Shown here: positions 7,463 through 16,500 of the stretch, piece by piece
Layout: each line of letters begins with the position of its first letter
Position numbering within the stretch: the stretch's first letter is position 1
Assembly (NCBI GenBank): GCA_021786195.1
Contig: JAJYNS010000059.1
Coordinates: 1 to 46,762 of the forward strand
DNA from: Actinomycetes bacterium
Lineage (GTDB): Bacteria > Actinomycetota > Acidimicrobiia > Acidimicrobiales > Bog-793
Direction: 5' to 3'
DNA length: 46,762 nucleotides
Program-made: the position numbers and the translations under genes
Notes under the pieces: model-generated
The model's database searches: none
What the model was told of the DNA's origin: nothing
Seen by the model: the letters and a program-made list of their open reading frames with translations, nothing else

Positions 7463-8377
7463 TTGCCCTACGACGACATCCTTGCGACGATCGGTGGCAC
7501 CCCCCACGTCCGCATAAACCGGATGTTCGACCCGAGGGTCAGCGTCTGGTTCAAGCAGGAGCGAGCGAACCCCGGAGGGAGCATCAAGGACCGCATCGCC
7601 CTCGCGATGGTCGAGGACGCCGAGCGGCGTGGCGTGATCGGTCCGGACTCGGTGATCGTCGAGCCCACGTCCGGCAACACCGGGATCGGCCTCGCGCTTG
7701 TGTGCGCAGTGAAGGGTTACCGCCTCGTGCTGTGCATGCCCGAGTCCTTCTCCCTCGAACGGCGGCGCCTGATGAAGGCGTACGGCGCCGAGCTCGAGCT
7801 GACGCCGCGTGAGCTCGGGATGAAAGGCGCCATAGCGAGAGCCGAGGAGCTCCGGGCGGAGATCCCCGGCTCCTGGATCCCTCAGCAGTTCGAGAACCCT
7901 GCCAACGTGGAGGCACACCGGCGCACGACGGCCGAGGAGATCGCCCGTGACTTCCCCGACGGCCTCGACTTCCTGATCACGGGGGTCGGCACGGGCGGGC
8001 ACATCACCGGCTGCGCGGAGGTCCTCAAGACCAGGTGGCCCGAGCTCAAGGTCTTCGCAGTGGAGCCGACGCTCTCCCCGGTGCTCTCCGGCGGCGCCCC
8101 GGGACCGCACGGGATCCAGGGCATCGGGGCCGGCTTCGTCCCGGCGATCCTGCGCAGGGAGCTCCTCGACGGCGTGATCCAGGTCTCGCCCGAGGAGGCG
8201 GCCGAGCACGCCCGCAGGTGCGCCCGAGAAGAGGGCGTGCTCGTGGGCGTGTCCTCGGGCGCCTCGCTCGCCGCCGTGGGCAAGGCCGTGCCGGACATGC
8301 CCGACGGCGCCCGAGTCCTCACCTTCGCCTACGACGGCGGAGAGCGTTACCTCTCCGTCGAGGGCCTGTTCTCCTGA
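7463..8377 (+). CDS. cysM: Cysteine synthase (O-acetylserine sulfhydrylase)
   Basis: A 304-residue PLP enzyme of the CysK/CysM family that converts O-acetylserine and sulfide to cysteine. The Schiff-base lysine is K42 in NPGGSIKDR, the substrate loop is EPTSGNTG (67-74), and the phosphate-binding loop is [10 protein letters not shown]. The C-terminal VGVSSGASL holds the pyridine-N ligand serine. The TTG at 7463 is the only start that gives the normal family N-terminus, and GGAGGGAG lies about 9 nt upstream. It follows cysE directly. Whether it is CysK- or CysM-like in substrate choice cannot be settled here. It ends only 3 bp from the end of the convergent kinase gene, so no terminator separates them. 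Confidence 0.9.
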   Translation: MPYDDILATIGGTPHVRINRMFDPRVSVWFKQERANPGGSIKDRIALAMVEDAERRGVIGPDSVIVEPTSGNTGIGLALVCAVKGYRLVLCMPESFSLERRRLMKAYGAELELTPRELGMKGAIARAEELRAEIPGSWIPQQFENPANVEAHRRTTAEEIARDFPDGLDFLITGVGTGGHITGCAEVLKTRWPELKVFAVEPTLSPVLSGGAPGPHGIQGIGAGFVPAILRRELLDGVIQVSPEEAAEHARRCAREEGVLVGVSSGASLAAVGKAVPDMPDGARVLTFAYDGGERYLSVEGLFS

Positions 8378-8380
8378 TGC

Positions 8381-9835
8381 TCACCCCGGGGCGCGGGCGA
8401 CGGTGAGCTCGCGGGCCTCCGCGTAGCGCTCCCGCACGAACGGGGTCGCCTCGGCCTCGAAGGCGGCGCCCCCGCTGGTAGTCCAGGCGGGAGGCTCCTG
8501 CCCCCCAGCCAGCACCCATCCAGCCTGCCGGGCTGCGCCATCGGCCACGTACTCGCCCTCGGGCGCGACGAGCACCGGACGCCCGAAGACCGCTGGCGCG
8601 ATGCGCCGGACCGCTTCGGAGCGGCTGCCGCCTCCGATGAGCACCACCCGGCTGAAGCGGACGCCCTGGGCGACGAGCGCGTCGAGCGCGTCGGCCATGA
8701 GGCACAGCAGGCCCTCGACCGCCGCCCGGGCGAGATGGGCCGGGGTCGAGGTCGCCAGCCGCATGCCGTGCAGCGCGCCGGTCGAGTCGGGCCGGTTTGG
8801 CGTGCGCTCCCCTTCGAGGTAGGGCACGAGGACGAGGCCGCCGGCGCCGGCGGGCGCCTCGAGCGCGAGGCGGTCGAGCTGCGCGTGGTCGACGCCCAAG
8901 AGGCTGCAGGCGGCGTCGAGGACCCGGGCGGCGTTCAGCGTGCAGACGAGCGGCAGGTACCGGCCTGTCGCGTCGGCGAACCCGGCAACGTAGCCGCTGG
9001 GGTCTGCGGTGGGCGTCTCGCACACGGCGAACGCGGTGCCCGAGGTCCCGAGCGACACGACGACGTCGTCCGGCGTCGCGCCGACGCCGAGCGCGGCCGC
9101 GGCGTTGTCGCCGGTCCCGGGCCCGAGGAGCACCCCCCCGGTGGTCGCTCCCGCCGCCTCGCTCGGACCGAGGACCTTCGGGACGAGCGCGCTTCTGCCG
9201 AGGCCGCGCTCGAAGAGGTCCATCCGGTAGGACCCGGTTGCCGGAGACCAGTAGCCGGTGCCGCTCGCGTCGCCGCGGTCGGTGACGAGCCGATCGAGCG
9301 CCGCAGGCGTCTCTCCGGGACCGGGCGCCGCGCCGTCCGGGCCGTGGCCGCCGAGGCGCCAGGTGAGCCAGTCGTGGGGCAAGCAGACGGCGGCTACCCG
9401 CCGGGCGGACTCCGGCTCGTGCTCGGCGAGCCAGCGCAGCTTCGTCACGGTGATCGCCGCCACCGGCACCGTCCCGACCGCCTCGGCCCAGGCGCGGGCC
9501 CCCACTTCGCCGCCGCCGAGCTCGGAGACGAGGTCGGCCGCGGCGCGCGCCGACCGGGTGTCGTTCCACAGCAGCGCGGGGCGCACCACCCGGCCGGCCT
9601 CGTCGAGGCAGACCATCCCGTGCTGCTGGGCGGCGACGGCGACGGCGGCGACGTCATCGAGCCCTCCGGCCTGCTCGAGCGCGACCTGGAGCGCCGACCA
9701 CCAGCGTGCCGGGTCGACCTCCGTCCCCTCGGGGTGTGGGGCGCGTCCCTCTCGGACGAGCTCGCCGCTGTCGAGATCGCGGACCACGACCTTGCAGGAC
9801 TGGGTCGAGGAGTCGACGCCGGCAACTAGTGTCAT
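8381..9835 (-). CDS. xylB: FGGY-family carbohydrate kinase, xylulokinase-like
   Basis: A 484-residue kinase with two actin-like domains. The first phosphate loop is [10 protein letters not shown] (6-15), the substrate-site motif is [11 protein letters not shown], and the linker has ALLWNDTRS, as in xylulokinase. The second-domain motifs are [11 protein letters not shown] with the catalytic Asp, [10 protein letters not shown] and LIGGGSRSE. The length is usual for XylB. The ATG has GGAAGGAGAA about 8 nt upstream. It diverges from the class I aldolase, across a 111 bp region with an inverted repeat. Xylulose is the likely substrate, but other ketoses are possible in this family. Confidence 0.88.
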   Translation of the reverse strand: MTLVAGVDSSTQSCKVVVRDLDSGELVREGRAPHPEGTEVDPARWWSALQVALEQAGGLDDVAAVAVAAQQHGMVCLDEAGRVVRPALLWNDTRSARAAADLVSELGGGEVGARAWAEAVGTVPVAAITVTKLRWLAEHEPESARRVAAVCLPHDWLTWRLGGHGPDGAAPGPGETPAALDRLVTDRGDASGTGYWSPATGSYRMDLFERGLGRSALVPKVLGPSEAAGATTGGVLLGPGTGDNAAAALGVGATPDDVVVSLGTSGTAFAVCETPTADPSGYVAGFADATGRYLPLVCTLNAARVLDAACSLLGVDHAQLDRLALEAPAGAGGLVLVPYLEGERTPNRPDSTGALHGMRLATSTPAHLARAAVEGLLCLMADALDALVAQGVRFSRVVLIGGGSRSEAVRRIAPAVFGRPVLVAPEGEYVADGAARQAGWVLAGGQEPPAWTTSGGAAFEAEATPFVRERYAEARELTVARAPG

Positions 9836-9857
9836 CGCTGGTTCTCCTTCCGTCGCC

Positions 9858-9888
9858 AGCTACCGACCGACCATGCGGACGGGTAGCT
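9858..9888. promoter_or_regulatory. Inverted repeat in the kinase/aldolase divergent promoter
   Basis: AGCTACC (9858-9864) and its exact complement GGTAGCT (9882-9888) are separated by 17 nt in the 111 bp between the two divergent start codons. Perfect 7 bp arms at this place suggest an operator for a sugar-responsive regulator. No regulator gene is adjacent. Confidence 0.4.
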
Positions 9889-9946
9889 TCGACCAGCTCG
9901 GCATCTTACGGGCCGGGCCCTCGGGAGACAGAGGACGGAGGCTCAG

Positions 9947-10750
9947 GTGGAGGACCTTTCGACGGCCGGCCATGCGGGCAAGACCTATCGCATGGGGCGC
10001 ATCTTCGGCGCCGACGGGCGCACGCTCGTGCTGCCCCTCGACCACGGCACGATGCTCGGGCGGGTCAGCGGCCTCGAGGACCCGCTCGCCGCGATCCGGC
10101 GGTTCATCTCCTTCAGGTGCGACGGCTTCCTCCTCGGTCCCGGCGTGACGGCGCGCAGCGCATCCCTCTTCGCAGGTCGAGGCGCTCCGGCGCGGATCCT
10201 CACCCTCGACTCCTACTGGAAGGGACGCGAGGTGGGCGTGAGCTCGATGATCGCGACGGCGCAGCGCGCCGCGGCGCTCGGCGTCGACGGCGTGAAGATG
10301 CTCATGCCCTGGAACGTCGGGGCCTCGGAGCGGGCCGCGGTCGTCGCGCTGCTCGCCGCCCTCGTCGAGGCGGCAGACCCGCTCGGGCTCCCGGTCATGG
10401 CGGAGCCGATCGCCTACGAGGCACCACGGGGACCCGAGGCCGTCTCGGTCGAGGCGGACGGGTGCCGGGTGGCGGTCGAGCTCGGGGTGGACATCGTGAA
10501 GGTTGCCTACCCGGGCGACCCCGGCACGTTCGGCGAGTGGTGCGCAGAGCTCCACGTGCCGGTCGTCGTGCTCGGAGGTCCGGGCGGCGAGGGCTCCGGG
10601 GAGATCGTCTCCGAGGTCGCCCAGGCGATGGCGGCCGGGGCGAGCGGCGCCATCGTGGGCAGACGCGTCTGGCAGCGCCCGCCGGAGGAGGCCGAGCGGG
10701 TGCTGGAGGAGCTGCACGCCGTCGTCCACCGTTCCTCGGGCGCCGTGTAG
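9947..10750 (+). CDS. Class I aldolase of the DhnA/FbaB/LsrF family
   Basis: A 267-residue TIM-barrel Schiff-base enzyme. The N-terminal motif LPLDHGTMLG (29-38) and the lysine K185 in DIVKVAYPGD match the fructose-bisphosphate aldolase class I (DhnA/FbaB) and LsrF group. The C-terminal phosphate site is VVVLGGPGG with GASGAIVGRRVW. Members cleave phosphorylated ketoses or act as thiolases on AI-2 derivatives. The start is GTG at 9947 with GGACGGAGG upstream. Divergence from an FGGY kinase suggests that the kinase product is its substrate. Fructose 1,6-bisphosphate aldolase activity is also possible. Confidence 0.85.
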   Translation: MEDLSTAGHAGKTYRMGRIFGADGRTLVLPLDHGTMLGRVSGLEDPLAAIRRFISFRCDGFLLGPGVTARSASLFAGRGAPARILTLDSYWKGREVGVSSMIATAQRAAALGVDGVKMLMPWNVGASERAAVVALLAALVEAADPLGLPVMAEPIAYEAPRGPEAVSVEADGCRVAVELGVDIVKVAYPGDPGTFGEWCAELHVPVVVLGGPGGEGSGEIVSEVAQAMAAGASGAIVGRRVWQRPPEEAERVLEELHAVVHRSSGAV

Positions 10751-10793
10751 ACGCCGGTCCGGCGCCGGCCGACGAGCTCGGGTTGCCGGTAGC

Positions 10794-11399
10794 TCAGATG
10801 GCTTCCGCCGAACCCGACCCCGTGCCGACCCGTGGTCTGCGTGGGGGGAGGTCCGGCAAGGCTGCCGGGCGGGCGCCCGCTCTCGAGGGCGGCCCAAGCG
10901 GCGCCCCCGGAGTCGGCCGATGGCACCTGCTCGCCTCGGCGCGAACCCGGGACCGCCGATAGGCGAGCAGTGCCGCCTCGACATGCCTTGCGAGATCGCC
11001 CGGCTGCCAGGCGCAGGCGTCCTGGAGCGTCGTGATCTCCGCCTCGAGCGGCAGCAGCACCTGGCGCTGGAGATCCTCGATCGGCCCGAGGATCGTCCCC
11101 AGCCTGACGACGAGCGTGGCGAGGTACGAGCGCGCCTCTCGCCAACGCTCGCCGGGGTGGACCCACCACCTCGCCTCGTGGGTCGCCTCCATGCGGAGGT
11201 CGCGCTCGCCGCCGTGGGCGAGCAGGTTCGTCCAGGCCCAGACCGGGACTGCGACGCCGCTGGCCTCGAGACGCTCTGCGATCCTTCCGTCGAGGTACGC
11301 CTCGGCCTCGTCGGCAAGGTCGTAGCAGGTCTCGTGCTCGACGGCGGTCCGGGCCGGCCAGCCGCCCCCCGATCCCGGCCTGACGCTCATCTCCCACAT
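10794..11399 (-). CDS. Unknown helical protein
   Basis: A 201-residue protein I do not recognise. The central part (about residues 17-150) is regular and charged, with AVEHETCYDLADEAEAYLDG, WAWTNLLAHGGERDL and LGPIEDLQRQVLLPLEAEI, and looks largely alpha helical. The last 45 residues are proline/arginine-rich and low in complexity, so the true end or frame there is uncertain. The ATG at 11399 (or 11390) follows GGGAGCGGGCAGG. It diverges from the ornithine-cyclodeaminase-like gene. There is no signal peptide or membrane segment. Confidence 0.55.
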   Translation of the reverse strand: MWEMSVRPGSGGGWPARTAVEHETCYDLADEAEAYLDGRIAERLEASGVAVPVWAWTNLLAHGGERDLRMEATHEARWWVHPGERWREARSYLATLVVRLGTILGPIEDLQRQVLLPLEAEITTLQDACAWQPGDLARHVEAALLAYRRSRVRAEASRCHRPTPGAPLGPPSRAGARPAALPDLPPRRPRVGTGSGSAEAI

Positions 11400-11539
11400 C
11401 CTGCCCGCTCCCGGGTGAGGAGCGGTGGCTTTCACCTTGCCGCCCCTGCGTCGCGGCGGTCGGGCGACCTGGCTTGCCGGCCATCCAGCCTCGAGACGGG
11501 CCGCTGGCTCGCGTCGAGGCGGGCGTGCGAGGATTCGCC

Positions 11540-12481
11540 ATGATTCCACTGCTGGTGCTGGGCGAGGAAGACGTCCGCCGGCTGCTCCCCCTGGACGAGC
11601 TCGCGGACGCCTTGAAAGTGGCGCTCGTCGCGACCAGCGAGGGCAGGGCCAGCGTGCCTGCGCGCATCGCCGCGACCACGCGGTCGGGTTGGGTCGGCGC
11701 GATGCCGGGCTTCGTCCCAGGACTTGGGCTCGCAGCCAAGCTCGTCAGCGTGTTCCCCGCCAATCGGGACCAGGGGATGCCGTCGCACCGGGCGCTCCTC
11801 GCCGTCTTCGACGACAAGACGGGCACGCCGGTCGCCCTCCTCGGCGCCGAGCACCTCACGGCGATCCGGACGGCGCTGACGGCGGTGATCGCCGCGCGGG
11901 CCCTCATGCCGGAGGAGGCGGGTGACGTCGCCGTCCTCGGCGCCGGCGCCCAGGGCGAGGCACATGTCGTCGCGCTCGGCCACGCGCTCGCCGGGCGGCG
12001 ACTTCGCCTCTGGTCTCGTGACGCCCAGGCTGCCGCCGAGCTCGCCAGGCGCCGTCGCGTTGACGCCGTCCTGTGCAGGAGCGCGGAGGAGGCCGTGCGC
12101 GGCGCGAGCGTCGTGTTCTGCTGCACCGACGCCCGCTCGCCGGTCGTCGAGGACGACTGGGTCGCCGCCGGCGTGCACGTCAGCTCCGTCGGGAGCGGGG
12201 CGGAGCTGCCCGGGGCGCTCCTCGAGCGCTCCCGGGTCGTCGTCGAGCACCGGGACGCCGCCGGTCCCCCTCCGGCGGGCGCGCCCGAGCTGCAGGGATG
12301 GGACCCGGCGTCGCTCATCGAGCTCGGCGAGATCCTCTCGGGGCGCAGCCCGGGCCGGAGGAGCAGGGACGAGATCACGGTGTACAAGTCGACCGGCCAC
12401 GCCTCGGAGGACGTCGCAGCGGCGGCGGTCGTGCTGAGGAGGGCGGCACGACTCGGCGCCGGCACCACCGTCGAGCTCTGA
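11540..12481 (+). CDS. Ornithine cyclodeaminase/mu-crystallin family protein
   Basis: A 313-residue NAD(P)-binding protein. The family core is visible: AAKLVSVFPANRDQGMPSH (about 65-83) with the conserved Lys, LLAVFDDKTGTPVALLGAEHLTAIRTA, and the Rossmann motif VLGAGAQGEAH. Family members include ornithine cyclodeaminase, alanine dehydrogenase, imine reductases and mu-crystallin, so the reaction is uncertain. ATG 11540 gives the usual N-terminus (MIPLLVLGEEDVRRLLP); GTG 11525 is an alternative. It precedes the KdaD-like gene by 90 bp on the same strand, so co-expression is plausible. Confidence 0.85.
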   Translation: MIPLLVLGEEDVRRLLPLDELADALKVALVATSEGRASVPARIAATTRSGWVGAMPGFVPGLGLAAKLVSVFPANRDQGMPSHRALLAVFDDKTGTPVALLGAEHLTAIRTALTAVIAARALMPEEAGDVAVLGAGAQGEAHVVALGHALAGRRLRLWSRDAQAAAELARRRRVDAVLCRSAEEAVRGASVVFCCTDARSPVVEDDWVAAGVHVSSVGSGAELPGALLERSRVVVEHRDAAGPPPAGAPELQGWDPASLIELGEILSGRSPGRRSRDEITVYKSTGHASEDVAAAAVVLRRAARLGAGTTVEL

Positions 12482-12571
12482 GGTCGCACCCCTCGCTGGC
12501 GGTCCTGCGCCGGCCGAGGCCATCCTGAAGGGGTTCGGCGTCGTCACGATGTCGGGGAAGAGGAGACCGCG

Positions 12572-13453
12572 GTGCAGATCGTGAGGTACGAGGATCCCTC
12601 GACGGGTGCTCCACGCCCCGGTCTTCTCGTGGAAGAGCACCTCGTGGCGATCCCCCAGGTCCCCTCGCTCGCCGAACTGTGGGCGCTCGAGCTCGAGGAG
12701 CTGCGGGCGCTCGTCGAGGACGCCGGGGCCCGGGGTCCGGCCGTGGACGGCGGGGCGCGCCTGCTCGCGCCGGTCGACGGGCGCACCGAGGTCTGGGCCT
12801 GCGGCGTGACCTACGAGATCTCCCGCCAGGCCCGAGTGGAGGAGAGCGAGCACTCGGCCGACGTCTACGAGCGGGTGTACGACGCCGAGCGACCCGAGCT
12901 GTTCTTCAAGTCGGTGCCGTGGAAGGTCGTCGGCGAAGGCGGGTCCATCGCCATCCGCGAGGACTCCACCCTCGACGTCCCCGAGCCCGAGCTCGCCGTC
13001 GTGGTCGGTGCCGGCGGGCAGATCCTCGGCTACACGATCTGCGACGACGTGTCCTCCCGCTCGATCGAGGGCGAGAACCCGCTCTACCTCCCCCAGGCGA
13101 AGATCTACCTCGGTGCCTGCGCCCTCGGCCCCGGCGTCACCCCCGCGTGGGAGGTCGCCGACCCCTGCTCGCTCGGCATCGAGCTCGAGATCGAGCGTCA
13201 CGACGAGCTCCTGTGGTCGGGGGCGACGACGACGGCACTGCTGCACCGGCGGCTGGACGAGCTCGTCGCCTATCTCCGCCGCGCCGACTACTTCCCCGCA
13301 GGCGCGGTGCTCTCGACGGGAACGTGCCTCGTGCCACCGGCTCCTTGGTCCCTCGAGGAGGGCGACACCGTCCGGATACGGATCGAGGCCCTCGGGACGC
13401 TCACGACTCGGGTCGTGAGGGGGCTCGACGGGGCCCGTGCGGAGATGCGCTAG
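12572..13453 (+). CDS. 2-dehydro-3-deoxy-pentonate dehydratase-like protein (FAH superfamily, KdaD type)
   Basis: A 293-residue protein of the fumarylacetoacetate hydrolase superfamily. It resembles Sulfolobus KdaD, which dehydrates 2-keto-3-deoxy-D-arabinonate to 2,5-dioxopentanoate. Shared blocks are YERVYDAERPELFFKS (about 99-114), VPEPELAVV (136-144), ILGYTICDDVSSRSIEGENP (151-170), LPQAKIY (173-179) and LSTGTCLVPP. The metal/catalytic residues map to E138, E140, D159 and K177, at a constant offset of 5 from the KdaD residues as I recall them (E143, E145, D164, K182). The start is GTG with AAGAGGAGA upstream. Its presence points to an oxidative, non-phosphorylating pentose route. The needed semialdehyde dehydrogenase is not in this window. 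Confidence 0.82.
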   Translation: MQIVRYEDPSTGAPRPGLLVEEHLVAIPQVPSLAELWALELEELRALVEDAGARGPAVDGGARLLAPVDGRTEVWACGVTYEISRQARVEESEHSADVYERVYDAERPELFFKSVPWKVVGEGGSIAIREDSTLDVPEPELAVVVGAGGQILGYTICDDVSSRSIEGENPLYLPQAKIYLGACALGPGVTPAWEVADPCSLGIELEIERHDELLWSGATTTALLHRRLDELVAYLRRADYFPAGAVLSTGTCLVPPAPWSLEEGDTVRIRIEALGTLTTRVVRGLDGARAEMR

Positions 13454-13464
13454 CGGCCGGCACG

Positions 13465-13480
13465 CGCCTGCGGGCAGGCG
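13465..13480. terminator. Short perfect hairpin between convergent genes
   Basis: CGCCTG-CGGG-CAGGCG forms a 6 bp all-paired stem with a tetraloop, 11 bp after the stop of the KdaD-like gene and upstream of the end of the convergent ATPase-PglZ gene. It may terminate the plus-strand transcript. There is no U-tract. Confidence 0.35.
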
Positions 13481-13579
13481 GCACCGGGGACGCCTCGGGT
13501 CCTTCCCGGGTCCTGAAAGGTGAGGGGACCGATCCCGACGACCCGGTCCTGCTTCTCGACCCGCTCGGTCGCGTCGGGC

Positions 13580-16500
13580 TCACGGGCCGCGCGGCCCGAA
13601 GACGAGCACCGGCACGACGCACTCCTCGAGCGAGCAGCCGCCATGGACGTATCGCCCCTCGGGCCCCTGTCCCCATCGGGGGTTCTCGCGAAAGCCGTGG
13701 TCTGCAAGCACGACGAGCGGGACGTCGGCCCGCAGCGCGCCGAGAGAGGCGACGGCGCGCCGGTCGAGCGCCACCGCGGCCTCGTCGACGAGCGCGGCGG
13801 GCTCGACCGAGCTGCGGTGGAGGCGCTCGTCGAGACCGGTCGCGACCGCGACCGAGATGGGAGGGCCCGCGTCCCACAGCGCCCGCACCTCTTCGGCCCG
13901 GTGGTCGCGGTCGGCGCCGACGACGACGGCGACCTCGTGGCCGAGATGTGCGAACGGCCTTGCCGGCTCCGTGCCCTCGCCCTGCGCCGAGCCGCCGGGC
14001 ACGGGCCGGCCGAGGCTGAGGGCGGCGAGCGACTCGGCCGTGCGGGTCGGCTCGGGGACGACCGCCCACCGGCGGGTGAGCCGCCGCCCGGGAAGCGTGC
14101 GCCGCAGGGCGGGCAGGAGGCGTGCCGAGACGTCGGCCCGCATCGCGTCGACGAGCAGCACCGCGACGCGGCCGTGCTCGGCGAGGAGCGGCTCGACGAC
14201 CCTCTGGCCGATCTCGTGGACGAGCATGCAGCCGGGGAAGCCGGCGTCGGCCTGGCGGCGGAAGACCGCCTCCGCCTGCCGGCGGAGGCGGGTCGCCCCA
14301 CCGCGCAGGGCCTCGACGGCGTCGCTGCCGACCAGGGCTGCCCCGACGAGTGCGAGCTCCGCCCGGCTGAGCAGCTCAAAGGCGGGCGCGAGGTGGTCCG
14401 GGTAGAGGCCCTCGACGAGCTCCCGGCAGGTCGCGTCCGCGAGCTCGCGCTCGGCGGCCCAGAGATGCCGGGCCGCGTCGATCAGCAACCTCACCGGCGC
14501 GAGCTCCGCCTCGCCGGCGAGGGCGTGCCGGGCGCCGAGCTGCTGCGCGTCGAGCTGCTCGGCGATCTGCCAGTCCGCCGGGAGCCGCCGCAGGAGCTGG
14601 TCCGCGGCGAGCCGCAACGGGTAGCGGAACAGCCGTTCCTCCCGGAGGATCTCGACGATCCCGGCAAGCGGCAGGGTGGCCACCTCGAGCGTCTCGGCGA
14701 CCTGGCGGCCGAGCACCGACGCTTCGGAGACTCGGGCGTCCAGCTCGGCGAGCTCTTCGAGGGCGTCGGCGTCGGCCAGGGCGGCCTCGGACGCCTCGGC
14801 GAGCCAGGCGCCCTCGGCGAGCAGCCCGGCGGGGAGCCACGCCGGCGCGCCGGCTCGCCCGGCCCACCAGGCGGACAACCAGAAGGCATCGGCTTGCTGG
14901 TGGAAAGGGAGGAGCGCGGCGAGGGAAGGGTACCGCCCGGCGAGGAAGGCGCCGGTGGCGGAGGATGCCGGGAGCCCGTCGCCGCCAGCGGGAGGGGCCG
15001 GTCGCCGGCGATGGGAGCCGGCAGGCGAGAAGGTCTGGCCGACCTCGCCTCCGGCGGCGGACGAGCCTCCCGGGACGACCGAGGCGCCCACCCCTCCCCG
15101 GGCCCGCTCGCCCGGCCCGCCAGGAGCCGTCCCCGGACGCACCGGCCCGGGGCGCTCCGAGCTGTCGGCGACCTCGACGAACGCGCCGGGCGGCAGGTCG
15201 CCGCCCGGGTCGACCCAGGAGGAGAACAGCTCCAGGAGGCGCCGCTTCGTGTAGCGCCGGCCAATGAGGTCCTCTCGCAGCTCGGCGAGGTCTCGTGTCG
15301 CGATCAGGCGGCCGCCGCCGAGGACGTCGCGCAGCACCGCGACCAGCTCGGGGCCGACGAGGCTCGCGACCTCCGAGCAAGACGCCCGGTCCGGCCGTCC
15401 TGCCAGCTCGATCAACCGGCCGAGGTCCGCGGCGAGCTCGTCCCGGCCGAGGCGCTCGAGGTCGCCGATCGCCGAGGAGATGCGCTCGAGCTGCTCGGGG
15501 CGCGCGAGCTCGGCAAGGTGCTGGCGCACGCCGCGCTCCGCCATCTCGAGGGCCGCCTCGCCCTCGAGCACCGGGGGACGGTCCCCGAGCGAGAAGCCGC
15601 AGTGGCAGCGGGGCTTCCAGGCGAGCTCGAGGTCGATCCTTCGGTGGCAGGGCTCCGGCACGGCCGCCTGGAGGTAGCGGTCGACCTTGACCCGGTCGTC
15701 GGGCACCGCCACGGCGCCGACTCCGGAGAGCGCCGAGAGGGCACGGTAGCGGTCGTCGGACCGCACTCGCCGGAGGTCGGCGGGACCGATGGCGGCGTAG
15801 TAGCGGTCGTGGGCCTCCTGGTACGCGGCGAGGTAGGCGGTGCGCAGCTCGCGGTTCGCGGCGTCGAGCTCGCCGAGGCGCTCCTCGGCGGCGAGCTCGA
15901 GCACCTCCCCGAGCAGCCGCCGCGCCCGCTCGAGCAGGGCGACGAGCCCGGCGTCCTCCTCGGGGACGACGAGGTCCGGATGCGTGAGGTACGCGGCCGC
16001 GGCGTCCCAGCGCCGGAGCTCGTCGCGGCAGAAGCGGGCCGCCGCCGCGACCCGCCGTGAGGCGGCGAGCAGGGCGGGAGGGTCTGTGGCGGCATCGACG
16101 AGCTGGCGAAGCCCTGCAGGGGCTGCCTGCTGGTCGTCGCAGGCCGCGAGGAGGGCGCCGACCGTCTCGAGGTCGGCGAGGAGCGCCCCGGGCTTCGCTG
16201 CGGCGAGCGTCGGGAGCTCGGCGAGCGCCGCCAGCCCGGACTTCACCTCGGCGACCTGCTCACGCCGCTCGGCGAGCCACGCTTTCGCGTAGTCCCAGGC
16301 GACGCGCTGGGTGCTCGCGCTCCAGGGCTCGAAGGGGCCGGGCCCGCAGATCGGTCCGAGCGTGGGGACACGGGCGCGCACCTCCGGTTCGGCCAGCTCT
16401 CCGGCACCAATGCGATCCTGGGCGGTCAGGGTGATGAAGACGCCCTCGACGCGCCGCCGGCCCCGCCAGCGCTCGACGAGCCCGGACCTTTCGCAGGCGT

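Noticed and set aside
8381-10750. AI-2 (lsr) degradation locus
   Set aside because: An FGGY kinase and an LsrF-type aldolase with an Rbs-type transporter recall lsrK/lsrF/lsrABCD. But the kinase looks more like xylulokinase, the transporter is 32 kb away, and LsrG and LsrR are absent.
10783-10800. tRNA-like start GCCGGTAGCTCAGATGG
   Set aside because: It resembles a tRNA acceptor and D-arm start, but no anticodon arm, TTCGA loop or closing acceptor strand follows. It lies at the tail of a coding region.
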